A stretch of DNA of 64,000 nucleotides from Streptomyces violaceorubidus (GCF_000717995.1 NZ_JODM01000032.1:1-64000), one strand, 5' to 3'. Shown: positions 37,480-46,870, counted from the stretch's first letter. A program made the numbers and translations. The notes: generated by a model not told the origin, from the sequence alone.

Positions 37480-38307
37480 TCAGCCGTTCGCGAGCGCCTG
37501 GACGCGGTCCAGCGCGCCGTTGAACTGGTTGTGGTCGCCGACCGTCGGACCGGACGACGTGTACTGCCACATCGTGTAGTAGCCCCAGCCGGCCGGGAGC
37601 GTGCCCACCGTCGAGGCGTACCGGGCGATCCACAGCGGGTTGTACGCGGCGAAGCCGCCGTAGTTTCCGGTGCACTGGGTCCACCAGCTGGTGGCCGTGT
37701 AGATCACGGCGTCCCGGCCGGTACGGGCCTTGTAGGTGTTCAGGAAGTCCCGGATCCAGGAGACCATCGCACTCTGCGACTTGCCGTAGCAGGCGGCGCC
37801 GTACGGGTTCCACTCGATGTCGAGCGCGCCCGGCAGCGTCCTGCCGTCCCTGGACCAGCCGCCGCCGTGGTCGACGAAGTAGTTGGCCTGGGTGGCGCCG
37901 CTCGTGGTGTCCGGGGTGGCGAAGTGGTACGCGCCCCGGATCATGCCGACGTTGTAGGAGCCGTTGTACTGCTGGGCGAAGTAGGGGTTGGTGTAGTACG
38001 TCCCCTCGGTGGCCTTGGCGTAGGCCCACTTGACGCCGCTGTTCCACAGGGTCGACCAGGCGACGTTGCCCTGGTGGCTGGAGACGTCGACGCCCTCCGT
38101 CTGGGCCGCGCGGCCGGGGACGGGGGTGCCGTGCTCGCCGTCGTGGGCCGCGACGCCCATGCCCATGCGGGCGGAGCCGCGCGGCGGGACGTCCGCCGAC
38201 GACGCGGCGTCGGCGGGAAGGGTGAGGACGAGGGAGAACGCGGCGAGCAGGATCCCGGTGACGGCGAACCGCCGTCCGCGGGCCGATCCGGATCTGTGCA
38301 CGGGCAT
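37480..38307 (-). CDS. Secreted GH25 lysozyme (muramidase)
   Basis: The 275-residue precursor has an n-region rich in Arg (MPVHRSGSARGRR) followed by a hydrophobic stretch and an Ala-x-Ala-type cleavage region, so it is secreted. The mature part is a glycoside hydrolase 25 domain (EGVDVSSHQGNVAW at its start, ALDIEWNPYG with the catalytic Asp-x-Glu, VIYTATSWW). It ends at the domain boundary like Streptomyces cellosyl/M1-type lysozymes. It hydrolyses the beta-1,4 bond of peptidoglycan glycan chains. ATG 38307 has GGAGG 7 nt upstream; in-frame codons further upstream would displace the signal peptide. Confidence 0.92.
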   Translation of the reverse strand: MPVHRSGSARGRRFAVTGILLAAFSLVLTLPADAASSADVPPRGSARMGMGVAAHDGEHGTPVPGRAAQTEGVDVSSHQGNVAWSTLWNSGVKWAYAKATEGTYYTNPYFAQQYNGSYNVGMIRGAYHFATPDTTSGATQANYFVDHGGGWSRDGRTLPGALDIEWNPYGAACYGKSQSAMVSWIRDFLNTYKARTGRDAVIYTATSWWTQCTGNYGGFAAYNPLWIARYASTVGTLPAGWGYYTMWQYTSSGPTVGDHNQFNGALDRVQALANG

Positions 38308-38554
38308 GACGTGCCTCCGCTGGCTCGGTGGTGCTCGGTGGGGGATGCGCGGGTGGGGAGAACCCCTGGATGGCGTGCGCATGCCATCCGGGGGTCCGGT
38401 GACGACTCTACGCACGTAGAAACGGCGGGTGGAAGAGGACCGGGAGCCGCCGTTGGTCTAAGCCTGCGAAATACTTGGTGAGCTGCGGCGACGGCGGCCC
38501 GTGGCGGAAACTTTCAGGACCGGGAAACCGGAAAAGAGCGAGGCAGGGACTGAC

Positions 38555-39049
38555 GTGCACGAAGACGGGAACGGCGGCGGTCGCGGAGGCGTATCCCGCC
38601 CGTCCGGCGATGGTGTGAACCAACCCGAGTTCCTCGCCCTGGAGCGCGAGTTGACCGTCCTGCTGCGGCGGGCCCGTGCCAACCAGGGGGAGATGGCCCG
38701 GGAGGTCCACCCCGACCTGGAGTCGTCCGCGTACGGCCTGCTGGTCCGGCTCGGCGAGTGCGGCGGCCAGCGCGCCACCGACCTCGCCGCCTTCATCGGC
38801 GTCGGCAAGGCGACGATGTCCCGCCAGCTGCGCGCCCTGGAGGAACTCGGACTCGTCGCCCGCGAGCCGGATCCCGCGGACGGCCGGGCCTGGCTGGTCA
38901 CCCTGACCCCGGAGGGCCAGGAGCGCGTCGGCCGGGTCCGGGAGGCCCGCCGCGCCCGGTACGCCCGCCGGCTCGCCGACTGGGACCCGCGCGAGGTGAC
39001 GGAACTGGCCCGGCTGCTGCACGAGCTCAACCGGGGGACGGAGAAGTAG
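38555..39049 (+). CDS. MarR-family transcriptional regulator
   Basis: The protein of about 164 residues shows a MarR winged helix: DLAAFIGVGKATMSRQLRAL as recognition region and LVAREPDPADGRAWLVTLTP as the wing with the conserved Asp-x-Arg. Helices at both ends would form the dimer interface. The N-terminal 25 residues are Gly-rich and probably disordered. GTG 38555 is preferred for its upstream AGGCAGGGA; GTG 38501 in the same frame would add 18 residues. It is divergent from the lysozyme gene, which could be a target, and runs convergent with the phosphatase-like gene 21 nt downstream. The ligand is unknown. Confidence 0.85.
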   Translation: MHEDGNGGGRGGVSRPSGDGVNQPEFLALERELTVLLRRARANQGEMAREVHPDLESSAYGLLVRLGECGGQRATDLAAFIGVGKATMSRQLRALEELGLVAREPDPADGRAWLVTLTPEGQERVGRVREARRARYARRLADWDPREVTELARLLHELNRGTEK

Positions 39050-39070
39050 GACCGGCGCCGTCCCCCCGGC

Positions 39071-39862
39071 TCACAACTCGGCGTAGACCACCGTCGCGTC
39101 GTCGTGCGTCTTGCTGCGCCCGAGGAACACCCGGTCGCCCGCCGCGTCCGCGCGTTCCAGCTCCCGCACCCGGTCCACCAGGGCCCGCGCGCCCTGCTTG
39201 CGGACCAGCGCCAGGCAGTCGGCCCAGTCGCCCTCCCCGAACCTCTCCACCCACCGCGCGGCCCCGTCCGACAGCGCCACCAGCGTCCGCACCCCGGCGC
39301 GCGGCAGCACCCCCGTCACGGCACGCGCCGCGACCTCCGGGTCGGCCGCGGCCGTGAAGAAGCCGCCCTCCCTGTTGCGCAGCTCCGCGTCGATCACCGC
39401 GTCGCTCACCAGCGCCGAGCGGGGCAGCCGGGACAGCCGGTCGTCCAGGACGGGGGTGACGGTGCCGTCGGGGGCCTCCAGCAGCAGGGCCGAGTCGGAC
39501 AGGACCAGGTACTCGAGAGCGGCCGGGGACCAGCGGGCGAGGACCACCGTCGCCTGCGGCGTGCGCGGGTGAGAAAGGTCACAGGTTTCCGCGTGAGCCG
39601 CCGCGGTACGAGCGAGGGCGCGGGACAGGGCCTCGACGAGGGGAAGATCCGGGAGTGAAACGGTCAGTTCGGTCAGCGCCCCACCCAGGCGCGCCGTGAA
39701 CCAGGGCACGGAATGCAGACAACCCGTCGCGGTCCGTGGCGGCGTCACGCCGTCCAGCACGACGAGTGAACCGCCTTGCCCCGAGGCCGGTAGTCCGACG
39801 CTCGCGAAGTCCTCGTTGGGCTGGTCGGCGAGACCTGGTTCCGAGACGAGTTCCGTACGCAT
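39071..39862 (-). CDS. PP2C-like phosphatase domain protein
   Basis: The 263-residue protein has the PP2C order of motifs: PGLADQPNEDFASVG (metal-binding Glu-Asp), LVVLDGVTPP (DG), LVALSDGAARW and a final SKTHDDATVVYAEL (DD). This suggests a small metal-dependent Ser/Thr phosphatase or an inactive relative. There is no sensor or membrane segment. The ATG at 39862 gives the conserved start although its ribosome site is weak; an in-frame extension to 39910 has no better support. The substrate is unknown; the nearby conservon does not usually include a PP2C. Confidence 0.8.
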   Translation of the reverse strand: MRTELVSEPGLADQPNEDFASVGLPASGQGGSLVVLDGVTPPRTATGCLHSVPWFTARLGGALTELTVSLPDLPLVEALSRALARTAAAHAETCDLSHPRTPQATVVLARWSPAALEYLVLSDSALLLEAPDGTVTPVLDDRLSRLPRSALVSDAVIDAELRNREGGFFTAAADPEVAARAVTGVLPRAGVRTLVALSDGAARWVERFGEGDWADCLALVRKQGARALVDRVRELERADAAGDRVFLGRSKTHDDATVVYAEL

Positions 39863-40315
39863 CCGGCCAGTCTGCACGAGCCCTTCACAGCGTTCGCAAA
39901 AGGCTGGCACCTTCCTCGGATTCTCCCGGAATCGGGGCGGCGACGCAGGTCAGGCGCCGCATTTGCGGGGGAATCACAACCTCCGGCGGCGCGTGGCGGC
40001 ACATAGTGCCACCGCCCGTCGCAGACGTCCAACCGGCACGCCGGACGACCGCACGGCACGAGCCACGGGAACTTGCCCCTCAACTCCCCTCCGGGGTTCA
40101 CTCCTTCGGGTGGCGGGTCGGATGATGCGCGCTCACCGCCCACCGGCACTGGGAAGGTCGGGAACCGGTGGGGGGACTGCCCCGCTCAAGCGGTCTCCTC
40201 GCCCGACGCACTGCCGGCGGCCGGGGAACAGCCCAGCGCCCGGCGGAGGGTGCACGCGCCCCCGACCGGCAAGTTGACGGAGCGCCACCCGGACCCCCGG
40301 GTACACGAGTCAGGA
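39863..40315. other. Divergent intergenic region before the conservon
   Basis: These 453 nt separate the phosphatase-like gene from cvnA. I see no supported gene. A 13-bp inverted repeat GGCAC-ATA-GTGCC lies at 39998-40010, and TTGACG at 40272-40277 is a possible -35 without a clear -10. The cvnA frame stays open upstream to 40073 but the sequence there is low-complexity and has no good start. Confidence 0.4.
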
Positions 40316-43300
40316 ATGCGAGCACCGGTGCAGAAGACGCGGCCTCGTCGCACAGGCAAGCAGACGGCCCCCGCGGGGGGCGCGGAGCGCGCCCCCGGCA
40401 CCTCCACCCCTCCGCAGCCGCCGGAGGCCCCCGTCGGCAAGGGCCGTCCCACCCACGTACGCAACCGCCTCATCGTCGCGGTCGCGGTCGTGGCAGCCGC
40501 CGTCGCCGGGGCCGGAGCCCCGTCGGTCGTGGCCGCCTCCGAGCAACTGCACGACTCCCAGCAACTGGTGACGCTCGCCCAGCAGACCCAGGGCGCGCTG
40601 ACCCTCGCGCACTCCCTCGCCGACGAGCGCGACGAGGTCACCCCGTACATCGCGGCCGGACGCCCCAAGTCCAAGGCGCCCTCCGAGCAGCGCAGCGCCC
40701 GGGTCGACCGGCAGGTCGAGGAGCTGCGCGCAGACACCGACATGCCGGCCTCCCTGCGCGAGGGCCTCGACGCCGTCGCGGCGCTGCGCCGCGCCGCCCT
40801 CACCGGCAAGAGCACCGCGCTCCAGGCCCACCAGGCGTACTCCGAGGCGATCACCGAGCTCCACGCCCTGGCCGAGAAGCTGGGCGAGGAGATGCCGCCC
40901 CGCGCGGGCTCCGGCGCGTACGCCCTCGCCGAGCTGGACACCGCCGTCCAGCAGGCCGCCGCCACCCGCGGTCTGCTCCTGGCGGCCCTGAACGTGCCGA
41001 GCACCACCCAGACCGTCATCGACCCGCTCACCGGCCTGCCGACCGAGACGTCCACCACCTCGGACGCCGACGCCGAGCAGCGCGACGCCCTCGCCGCCGC
41101 CGCCCAGCAGGCCCGGGTGCGCTCCGACGCGGCCCTCGCCGACTTCCGCGAGGGCGCTCCCAAGGAGGCGCGGAGCAGCTTCGACGCCACCGTCGCCGGA
41201 CCCGACGTCAACTCGGCCGAGAAGTACCTCGCCGGCCTCACCGACGAGCCGACGCTCTCCGACCGCGACCTCGGCACCAGCACCAAGCGGCTGGACGCCG
41301 CGCTCTCCGCCCGTGTGGACGCGATGCGCGGCGCCGAGTCCGCCCTGTACGAGAAGCGCGTCCAGGCCCTGGAGCAGCTGCGCGACGACGACGTCACCGC
41401 GCTGGAGATCCGCATCGCCGTCCTCGGGGCCCTGGTCCTGCTCGCCGTCGGCATCGCCACCGCCCTGGCCCGCACCCTCACCCGCCCGCTGTCGGTACTG
41501 CGCCGCGGCTCGGCCCGGCTGGCCGCAGCGGAGGACCCCACGGCCGAGGAGCCGGTCGCCTTCACCGGCCGCAACGACGAGTTCGCACAGGTCGTGCGCT
41601 CCGTCAACGCCCTGCACACGCACGCCGCCACGCTCGCGGGGCGGGTCGCCACGCTGGAGTCCGACCGCAAGCACCTGGTCGGCCAGCGGCAGAAGATGGC
41701 CGACGCCCGCGAGGAACTGCGCGCCGAACTCGCCGAGTCCGCCGCCCGGCTGGAGGTGGTGCGCAAGAGCATCGGCTCCACCTTCGTCAACCTCGCGCTG
41801 CGCACCCTCGGCCTGGTCGAACGCCAACTCGCCGTCATCGAGAGCCTGGAGGAGCGCGAGCAGGACCCGGACCGCCTCGCCACGCTGTTCAAGCTCGACC
41901 ACTTCGCCACGGTCATGCGCCGGCACAGCGAGAACCTCCTCGTCCTCGCCGGTACCGAGCACGTCCAGCACAGCGCCTCCCCGGTGCCGCTGGTCGACGT
42001 GGTCCGGGCCGCGGTCAGCGAGATCGAGCGGTACGAGCGGGTCCGCATCGCCGCGCTGCCGCCGCACGCGCACGTGGCCGGGTTCGCCGCCGACGACCTC
42101 TCCCACCTGCTGGCCGAGCTGATGGAGAACGCCACCTCCTTCTCGCCGCCCGACCTGCCCGTCGAGGTCTCCGGCTGGCTCCTGGAGAACGGGGAGGTGA
42201 TGCTCTCCGTGCAGGACGAGGGCATCGGCATGGCCACCGAACGCCTCCAGCGGCTCAACGCCCGCCTCACCGACTTCGACCCGGACGCGCCGTACGACCA
42301 GGAGGGCGAGGACGGTCTCGGGCTCGGCCTCTACGTCGTCGCCCGGCTCGCCCACCGGCACGGGGCGCGGGTGCGGCTGCGGGAGCAGAAGCAGGGCGGC
42401 GTCGCGGCCGTCGTCGTCCTCCCGAGCCCGCTGCTGGCCGCCGCACCGCCGGCCGCGCTGGCCCCGACCGTGCCGGTGTCCGACGGCACCGGCTCCTTCT
42501 CCCTGCCCGGCGCCGACGCGGAGGCCAACTCCAACGTCCTGCACGGACGGGCCGAGAAGGGCACACAGGAGAGCACGGACCCGCTGGTCGCCTCGGCGGA
42601 ACGGGCCGTACAGCGGGCCGAGTCGGAGGCGGACACCGCGGCCGATCCGGGTGCCGGGCCCGAGACCGGCACGGGGGCCGAGGCGCTCGCCGGGTCCGAT
42701 CCGGGTTCCGGGTCCGAGCAGGTCGCCGGGTCCGATCCGGGCTCGGGGGCCGAGGGGGGCGCCGCGTCCGAGGCGGGCGCTGGGGCCGACCCGGGCTCCC
42801 GGTCCGAGTCTGGCTCCGGACCCGTGGCCGGTATCGGGGCCGAGGCGGTCGCGGGGCCCGAGGCTGGTTCCGGGGCCGGTACGGGCTCCCGGTCCGAGGC
42901 GGGCACCACGTCGGACGCGGGGTCCGAGACGGCTCCGTGGTCCGTGGCGGGACCTGGGGCCGACCCGGGCTCCCGGTCCGAGTCTGGCTCCGGACCCGTG
43001 GCCGGTATCGGGGCCGAGGCGGTCGCGGGGCCCGAGGCTGGTCCCGGGGCCGGTACGGGTTCCCGGTCCGAGGCGGGTACCACGTCGGATGCGGGGTCCG
43101 AGACAGCTCCGTGGTCCGAGGCCGGTTCCGGGTCCGAGGGGGCCGCCGCGCCCCACCCGGGCTCCGGGTCCGAGGCGCGCTCCGGGTCCGACGCGGGCTC
43201 AGAGGTCGAGCCGGGTTCCGGGACGGGCGTCGGGGCCGGGTCGGCGGGTGCCGAGGCTGTCGTGACCGGCGAGGGGGAGCGGTCGGAGCCGGTCGCCGCC

Positions 43301-44005
43301 CCCGGGTCGGTCTCCGTGACGCCCCCGGCGCCGGAGTCCGACGCGGACCCGGTCCGCGGGACCGACCCCGCCCCCGCCACCGCCCCGTCGCGGTCGACGC
43401 GACCGGCGGCCGACCAGGCACCGGACGCGGGCATCCCCGCGGACCCGCGCCGTGGCACGTACACCGCGGCGGATCCGGAGCCCGCGGGGACGTCGTCCCC
43501 CGAGGCGCCGAAGGCACCCGGGCACGACCTCCCCGACGACGCGACGATGGCGCTCCTGCTGCCCCCGGTGCCCCCGGACCCGTCCGAGGCACCGGAACCG
43601 GCACCGGAACCGGCACCGGAACCGGAACCGGCACCGGCACAGCCCGCGCCGGAGCCCGACGCCGCCCGCATTCCAGGCCCCCGTACAGCCGACCCCTACG
43701 CCATCGGCCCCGACGCCCACGACCGCACCCCGGACGAGGCCGCCGAGCCCGTCACCGAGAAGGGGCTGCCCAAGCGAACCCCGAAGCTCACCACCCCCGC
43801 GGCGGCCCCACGGCCGCGCCCGTCGGGTTCCGTCGACGCCGACGCGCTCCGCCGCCGCCTGGGCGGATTCCGCCGGGGGGCGGAGGCGGGCCGCCGCGAC
43901 GTCGAAGCGGAGATCGCGGACCGCACCGGACCCCACCGGGCGCCGGTCGACGCGGACACCACCGAAGAAGCCACGGGGGGCACTGTCGAGGAGGCAAGCA
44001 GTTGA
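40316..44005 (+). CDS. cvnA: Conservon sensor kinase-like protein CvnA with long disordered tail
   Basis: The 1229-residue protein starts with a membrane segment (about 45-65) and has an extracytoplasmic helical nitrate-sensor-like domain. A second membrane segment (about 362-386), HAMP and a HATPase_c domain follow, with LMENATSFSPP, DEGIGMA and GLGLGLYVV (about 600-705). It heads a cvnABCD operon; conservon proteins form membrane complexes with a small GTPase, likened to eukaryotic GPCR systems. Roughly 500 C-terminal residues are Gly/Ala/Ser/Glu/Pro-rich repeats, including a 58-residue tandem duplication and Pro-Glu-Pro-Ala runs. ATG 40316 precedes the conserved membrane segment closely; the ribosome site is weak. 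Confidence 0.88.
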   Translation: MRAPVQKTRPRRTGKQTAPAGGAERAPGTSTPPQPPEAPVGKGRPTHVRNRLIVAVAVVAAAVAGAGAPSVVAASEQLHDSQQLVTLAQQTQGALTLAHSLADERDEVTPYIAAGRPKSKAPSEQRSARVDRQVEELRADTDMPASLREGLDAVAALRRAALTGKSTALQAHQAYSEAITELHALAEKLGEEMPPRAGSGAYALAELDTAVQQAAATRGLLLAALNVPSTTQTVIDPLTGLPTETSTTSDADAEQRDALAAAAQQARVRSDAALADFREGAPKEARSSFDATVAGPDVNSAEKYLAGLTDEPTLSDRDLGTSTKRLDAALSARVDAMRGAESALYEKRVQALEQLRDDDVTALEIRIAVLGALVLLAVGIATALARTLTRPLSVLRRGSARLAAAEDPTAEEPVAFTGRNDEFAQVVRSVNALHTHAATLAGRVATLESDRKHLVGQRQKMADAREELRAELAESAARLEVVRKSIGSTFVNLALRTLGLVERQLAVIESLEEREQDPDRLATLFKLDHFATVMRRHSENLLVLAGTEHVQHSASPVPLVDVVRAAVSEIERYERVRIAALPPHAHVAGFAADDLSHLLAELMENATSFSPPDLPVEVSGWLLENGEVMLSVQDEGIGMATERLQRLNARLTDFDPDAPYDQEGEDGLGLGLYVVARLAHRHGARVRLREQKQGGVAAVVVLPSPLLAAAPPAALAPTVPVSDGTGSFSLPGADAEANSNVLHGRAEKGTQESTDPLVASAERAVQRAESEADTAADPGAGPETGTGAEALAGSDPGSGSEQVAGSDPGSGAEGGAASEAGAGADPGSRSESGSGPVAGIGAEAVAGPEAGSGAGTGSRSEAGTTSDAGSETAPWSVAGPGADPGSRSESGSGPVAGIGAEAVAGPEAGPGAGTGSRSEAGTTSDAGSETAPWSEAGSGSEGAAAPHPGSGSEARSGSDAGSEVEPGSGTGVGAGSAGAEAVVTGEGERSEPVAAPGSVSVTPPAPESDADPVRGTDPAPATAPSRSTRPAADQAPDAGIPADPRRGTYTAADPEPAGTSSPEAPKAPGHDLPDDATMALLLPPVPPDPSEAPEPAPEPAPEPEPAPAQPAPEPDAARIPGPRTADPYAIGPDAHDRTPDEAAEPVTEKGLPKRTPKLTTPAAAPRPRPSGSVDADALRRRLGGFRRGAEAGRRDVEAEIADRTGPHRAPVDADTTEEATGGTVEEASS
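42781..43128. repeat. 174-bp tandem duplication in cvnA
   Basis: Two nearly identical 174-bp copies (42781-42954 and 42955-43128) encode a 58-residue Gly/Ser/Ala/Glu-rich unit in frame. The period is a multiple of three, so copy-number changes keep the frame. Confidence 0.9.
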
Positions 44006-44505
44006 CCGCGCCCAGTACCTTCGGACTGAGCAGTGAAGCCCGCAATCTCCACTGGCTGCTGACCAACCTCGTCGAGGAGGTGCCCGGCATCCGGTCGGTC
44101 GCCGTGGTCTCCTCCGACGGGCTCCTGCTCCTGTCCTCCGATCCCGGCCGCAACGAGGAGGCCCGGCAGGTCCGCGAGACGCCCCGGGCCGGCCCGCGCG
44201 GCTCCGCCGCCGACCTCGCCACGGTCGTCTCCGGCGTCGGCAGCCTGACCGTCGGCGCCGCCCGGCTGATGGACTTCGGCGGCGTGAAGCACACGATGGT
44301 CGCCATGGACGAGGGCAGCCTGTTCGTGATGTCGATCAGCGACGGCTCGCTGCTCGGCGTGCACGGCTCCGCGGAGTGCGACATGAGCGTCGTCGCGTAC
44401 CACATGGCGCTCTTCGTCGGCCGCGCCGGCCACGTCCTGACCCCCGAACTCCGCACCGAGCTGCGGAAGTCCCTGGAGTCCGAGACGACGGGGAGCGCCC
44501 GATGA
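44002..44505 (+). CDS. cvnB: Roadblock/LC7-domain protein CvnB
   Basis: The 167-residue protein has the roadblock/LC7 fold seen in CvnB: EARNLHWLLTNLVEEVPGIR, SVAVVSSDGLLLLSSD, then FVMSISDGSLLGVHG. Roadblock proteins bind Ras-like GTPases, here CvnD. TTG 44002 overlaps the cvnA stop and is preceded by GAGGAGG at 8 nt, deciding the start. It ends with a 4-nt overlap (ATGA) with cvnC. It is somewhat longer than the usual 135-145 residues. Confidence 0.92.
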   Translation: MTAPSTFGLSSEARNLHWLLTNLVEEVPGIRSVAVVSSDGLLLLSSDPGRNEEARQVRETPRAGPRGSAADLATVVSGVGSLTVGAARLMDFGGVKHTMVAMDEGSLFVMSISDGSLLGVHGSAECDMSVVAYHMALFVGRAGHVLTPELRTELRKSLESETTGSAR

Positions 44506-44954
44506 GCAGCAGTCCCAAGAAGCCCGGGAAGAACGGCCGGGGACACCTCCCCGTCCGCGGCGCCGAGCGGAAACCGGCCCGCGTACGTCCCTACTCGCTC
44601 ACCGGCGGCCGCACCCGCTTCGGCCACGTCCTCCTCGTCGAGACGTTCGTCGGCGCCACGGCCGGCACCGCCGCGCTCGAAGCCGCCGAGGAGCGCAGGG
44701 AACTGACGAACGGCGGCCTCACCTCCCGCGTGATGCCGGAGATGCGGGCCATCGTCGAACTGTGCCGCCGTATGCGTACGGTGGCCGAGATCGCCGCGCT
44801 GCTGAAGATGCCGCTCGGCGTGGTCCGCGTGCTCCTCAGCGACCTGGCGGACCAGGGAAAGATCCGTGTGTACGGCACCGGGACCGGCCACGGCACGGGC
44901 CGCCCGGACCGCGCTCTGCTCGAAAGGGTGCTCAGTGGACTCCGTCGTCTCTGA
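44502..44954 (+). CDS. cvnC: DUF742 protein CvnC
   Basis: The 150-residue protein carries DUF742 (RVRPYSLTGGRTR near the N-terminus, RTVAEIAALLKMPLGVVRVL, DQGKIRVYG), a winged-helix-like domain found only beside conservon genes. It is believed to be a structural partner of CvnB and CvnD at the membrane. It overlaps cvnB by 4 nt and cvnD by 20 nt, so all three are translationally coupled. The N-terminal 25 residues are basic and probably disordered. Confidence 0.93.
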   Translation: MSSSPKKPGKNGRGHLPVRGAERKPARVRPYSLTGGRTRFGHVLLVETFVGATAGTAALEAAEERRELTNGGLTSRVMPEMRAIVELCRRMRTVAEIAALLKMPLGVVRVLLSDLADQGKIRVYGTGTGHGTGRPDRALLERVLSGLRRL

Positions 44955-45576
44955 CGCCGCCGCGTTCGGCGTCCCCCCGCTCGTCGACACCGACGGGCCC
45001 GTGCAGCCCTGGCAGACGGATCCCACCCGTGCGCCGATCGCCACGAAGATCGTCGTCGCGGGAGGTTTCGGTGTCGGCAAGACCACACTGGTCACCACCG
45101 TCTCGGAGATCACGCCCCTGCAGACCGAGGCACTGATGACCGAGGCGAGCGAGGAGACCGACGACCTCACCGCCACCCCGGGCAAGCTCACCACCACCGT
45201 GGCCATGGACTTCGGCCGCATCACGCTCGACGACGACCTGGTGCTCTACCTGTTCGGCACCCCGGGCCAGCAGCGGTTCTGGTTCATGTGGGACGACCTG
45301 GTGCGCGGCGCGATCGGCGCCGTGGTGCTGGCCGACACCCGCCGCCTGAAGGACTGCTGGCCCGCGCTCGACTACTTCGAGAGCTGCGGACTGCCCTACG
45401 TCGTCGCGGTCAACCACTTCGACGGCAGCGAGCTGTTCGAGGCGGAGGACGTGCGGGAGGCGTTGACGATCCCGGCGCACATACCTGTCATGATCATGGA
45501 TGCGCGCCGTCGGATCTCGGCCATCGAGACCCTCTTGTCCCTCGTGGGCCACGCGCTCGACGAAACACCCGAGTAG
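44935..45576 (+). CDS. cvnD: Conservon GTPase CvnD
   Basis: The 213-residue small GTPase has the P-loop GGFGVGKTT, switch-II FGTPGQQRFW and the base-recognition region AVNHFDGS, in which Asn-x-x-x-Asp replaces the canonical NKxD, as in this family. It is the G-protein component of the cvnABCD module. GTG 44935 overlaps the end of cvnC by 20 nt and has GAAAGGG upstream. The module resembles those that influence aerial growth and antibiotic production in S. coelicolor; which numbered conservon this is cannot be stated from sequence alone. Confidence 0.94.
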   Translation: MDSVVSDAAAFGVPPLVDTDGPVQPWQTDPTRAPIATKIVVAGGFGVGKTTLVTTVSEITPLQTEALMTEASEETDDLTATPGKLTTTVAMDFGRITLDDDLVLYLFGTPGQQRFWFMWDDLVRGAIGAVVLADTRRLKDCWPALDYFESCGLPYVVAVNHFDGSELFEAEDVREALTIPAHIPVMIMDARRRISAIETLLSLVGHALDETPE

Positions 45577-45607
45577 ACGAACCCCGAGCAGGAGAAGGAA
45601 GAACCGC

Positions 45608-46870
45608 ATGCGCAAGATACTCGTCGTCGGAGCCGGCCAGTCCGGCCTCCAGCTCGCCCTCGGCCTCCAGTCGCACGGCTACGAGGTCACCCTGATGTCC
45701 AACCGGACCGCGGACGAGATCCGCACCGGCCGGGTCATGTCGACGCAGTGCATGTTCCACACGGCACTCCAGCACGAGCGCGATCTCCAGCTGAACTTCT
45801 GGGAGTCCCAGGCCCCGAAGATCGAGGGACTCGGCGTCTCGGTGGCCGCCCCCGGCTCCTTCGACCCGGGCCCCTCGCAGCGCGCGATCGACTGGCTCGG
45901 GCACCTGGACGGCTTCGCCCAGTCGGTCGACCAGCGGGTGAAGATGGCGGGTTGGATGGAGACCTTCGCGCAGCGCGGCGGCCAACTGGTCATCCACGGC
46001 GCGGCCGTCGGCGACCTGGACTACTTCTCCCGCGCCTACGACCTCGTCCTGGTCTCCGCGGGCAAGGGCGAGCTGGTCCAGATGTTCGGCCGCGACGCCT
46101 CCCGCTCCCCGTACAGCGAGCCGCAGCGCGCCCTCGCCGTCGCCTACGTCCACGGGATGGGCCCGCGCCCCGAGCACCCGGAGACGGAGGCCGTGCGCTG
46201 CAACCTGGTGCCGGGCGTCGGCGAGATGTTCATCATGCCGACGTTCACCACCTCGGGCCGCGCCGACATCCTCTTCTGGGAGGGCATACCCGGCGGCCCG
46301 CTGGACGCCTTCAAGGACGTCAAGGACCCCTCGGAGCACCTCTCCCTGACCCTGGAACTCATGGAGAAGTTCCTCCCCTGGGAGTACGCGCGGGCCACCA
46401 AGGTCGAACTGACCGACGCCGGCGGCACCCTGGCCGGCCGCTACGCCCCGACCGTCCGCAACCCGATCGGCCGCCTCCCCGGCGGCGGGCTCGTCCTCGG
46501 CGTGGCCGACGTGGTCGTCGCCAACGACCCGATCACCGGCCAGGGCTCCAACTCCGCGTCCAAGTGCGCCGCCTCCTACCTCGCCTCGATCCTGGAGCAG
46601 GGGGACAAGGAGTTCGACGAGGCGTGGATGCGGCAGACCTTCGACCGCTACTGGCAGACGGCCCAGCACGTCACCAAGTGGACCAACGCCATGCTGGCCC
46701 CGCCGCCGGAGCACATCCTGAACCTGATCGGCGCCGCCGGCCAGCTCCAGCCGGTCGCCGACCGCTTCGCCAACGGTTTCAACGACCCGGCGGACTTCGA
46801 GAACTTCTTCTACGACCCCGCGAAGACCGAGGGCTACCTCATGGAGGTCTCGGGCGCCGCCGGCGCGTAG
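45608..46870 (+). CDS. Styrene-monooxygenase-type FAD monooxygenase
   Basis: The 420-residue flavoprotein starts with the dinucleotide-binding loop ILVVGAGQSGLQLALGL and continues like StyA: CMFHTALQHERDLQLNFWE, LVLVSAGKGELVQMF and VVANDPITGQGSNSASKCA. StyA enzymes are the epoxidase half of two-component monooxygenases and take reduced FAD from a separate reductase, which is not encoded here. It follows cvnD by 31 nt with a good AAGGA site and is probably in the conservon operon, in the position other conservons use for a cytochrome P450. The substrate is unknown. Confidence 0.9.
   Translation: MRKILVVGAGQSGLQLALGLQSHGYEVTLMSNRTADEIRTGRVMSTQCMFHTALQHERDLQLNFWESQAPKIEGLGVSVAAPGSFDPGPSQRAIDWLGHLDGFAQSVDQRVKMAGWMETFAQRGGQLVIHGAAVGDLDYFSRAYDLVLVSAGKGELVQMFGRDASRSPYSEPQRALAVAYVHGMGPRPEHPETEAVRCNLVPGVGEMFIMPTFTTSGRADILFWEGIPGGPLDAFKDVKDPSEHLSLTLELMEKFLPWEYARATKVELTDAGGTLAGRYAPTVRNPIGRLPGGGLVLGVADVVVANDPITGQGSNSASKCAASYLASILEQGDKEFDEAWMRQTFDRYWQTAQHVTKWTNAMLAPPPEHILNLIGAAGQLQPVADRFANGFNDPADFENFFYDPAKTEGYLMEVSGAAGA

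Noticed and set aside
42600..43680. Repeats in the 43-kb region as a possible CRISPR array
   Set aside because: The repeats are in-frame codons for Gly/Ser/Ala/Glu residues with no regular repeat-spacer pattern; they belong to the CvnA tail.
40168..44005. A second long rightward frame through cvnA
   Set aside because: Only its last 167 codons (from TTG 44002) are CvnB. The rest is the out-of-frame shadow of cvnA and is Arg/Pro-rich.
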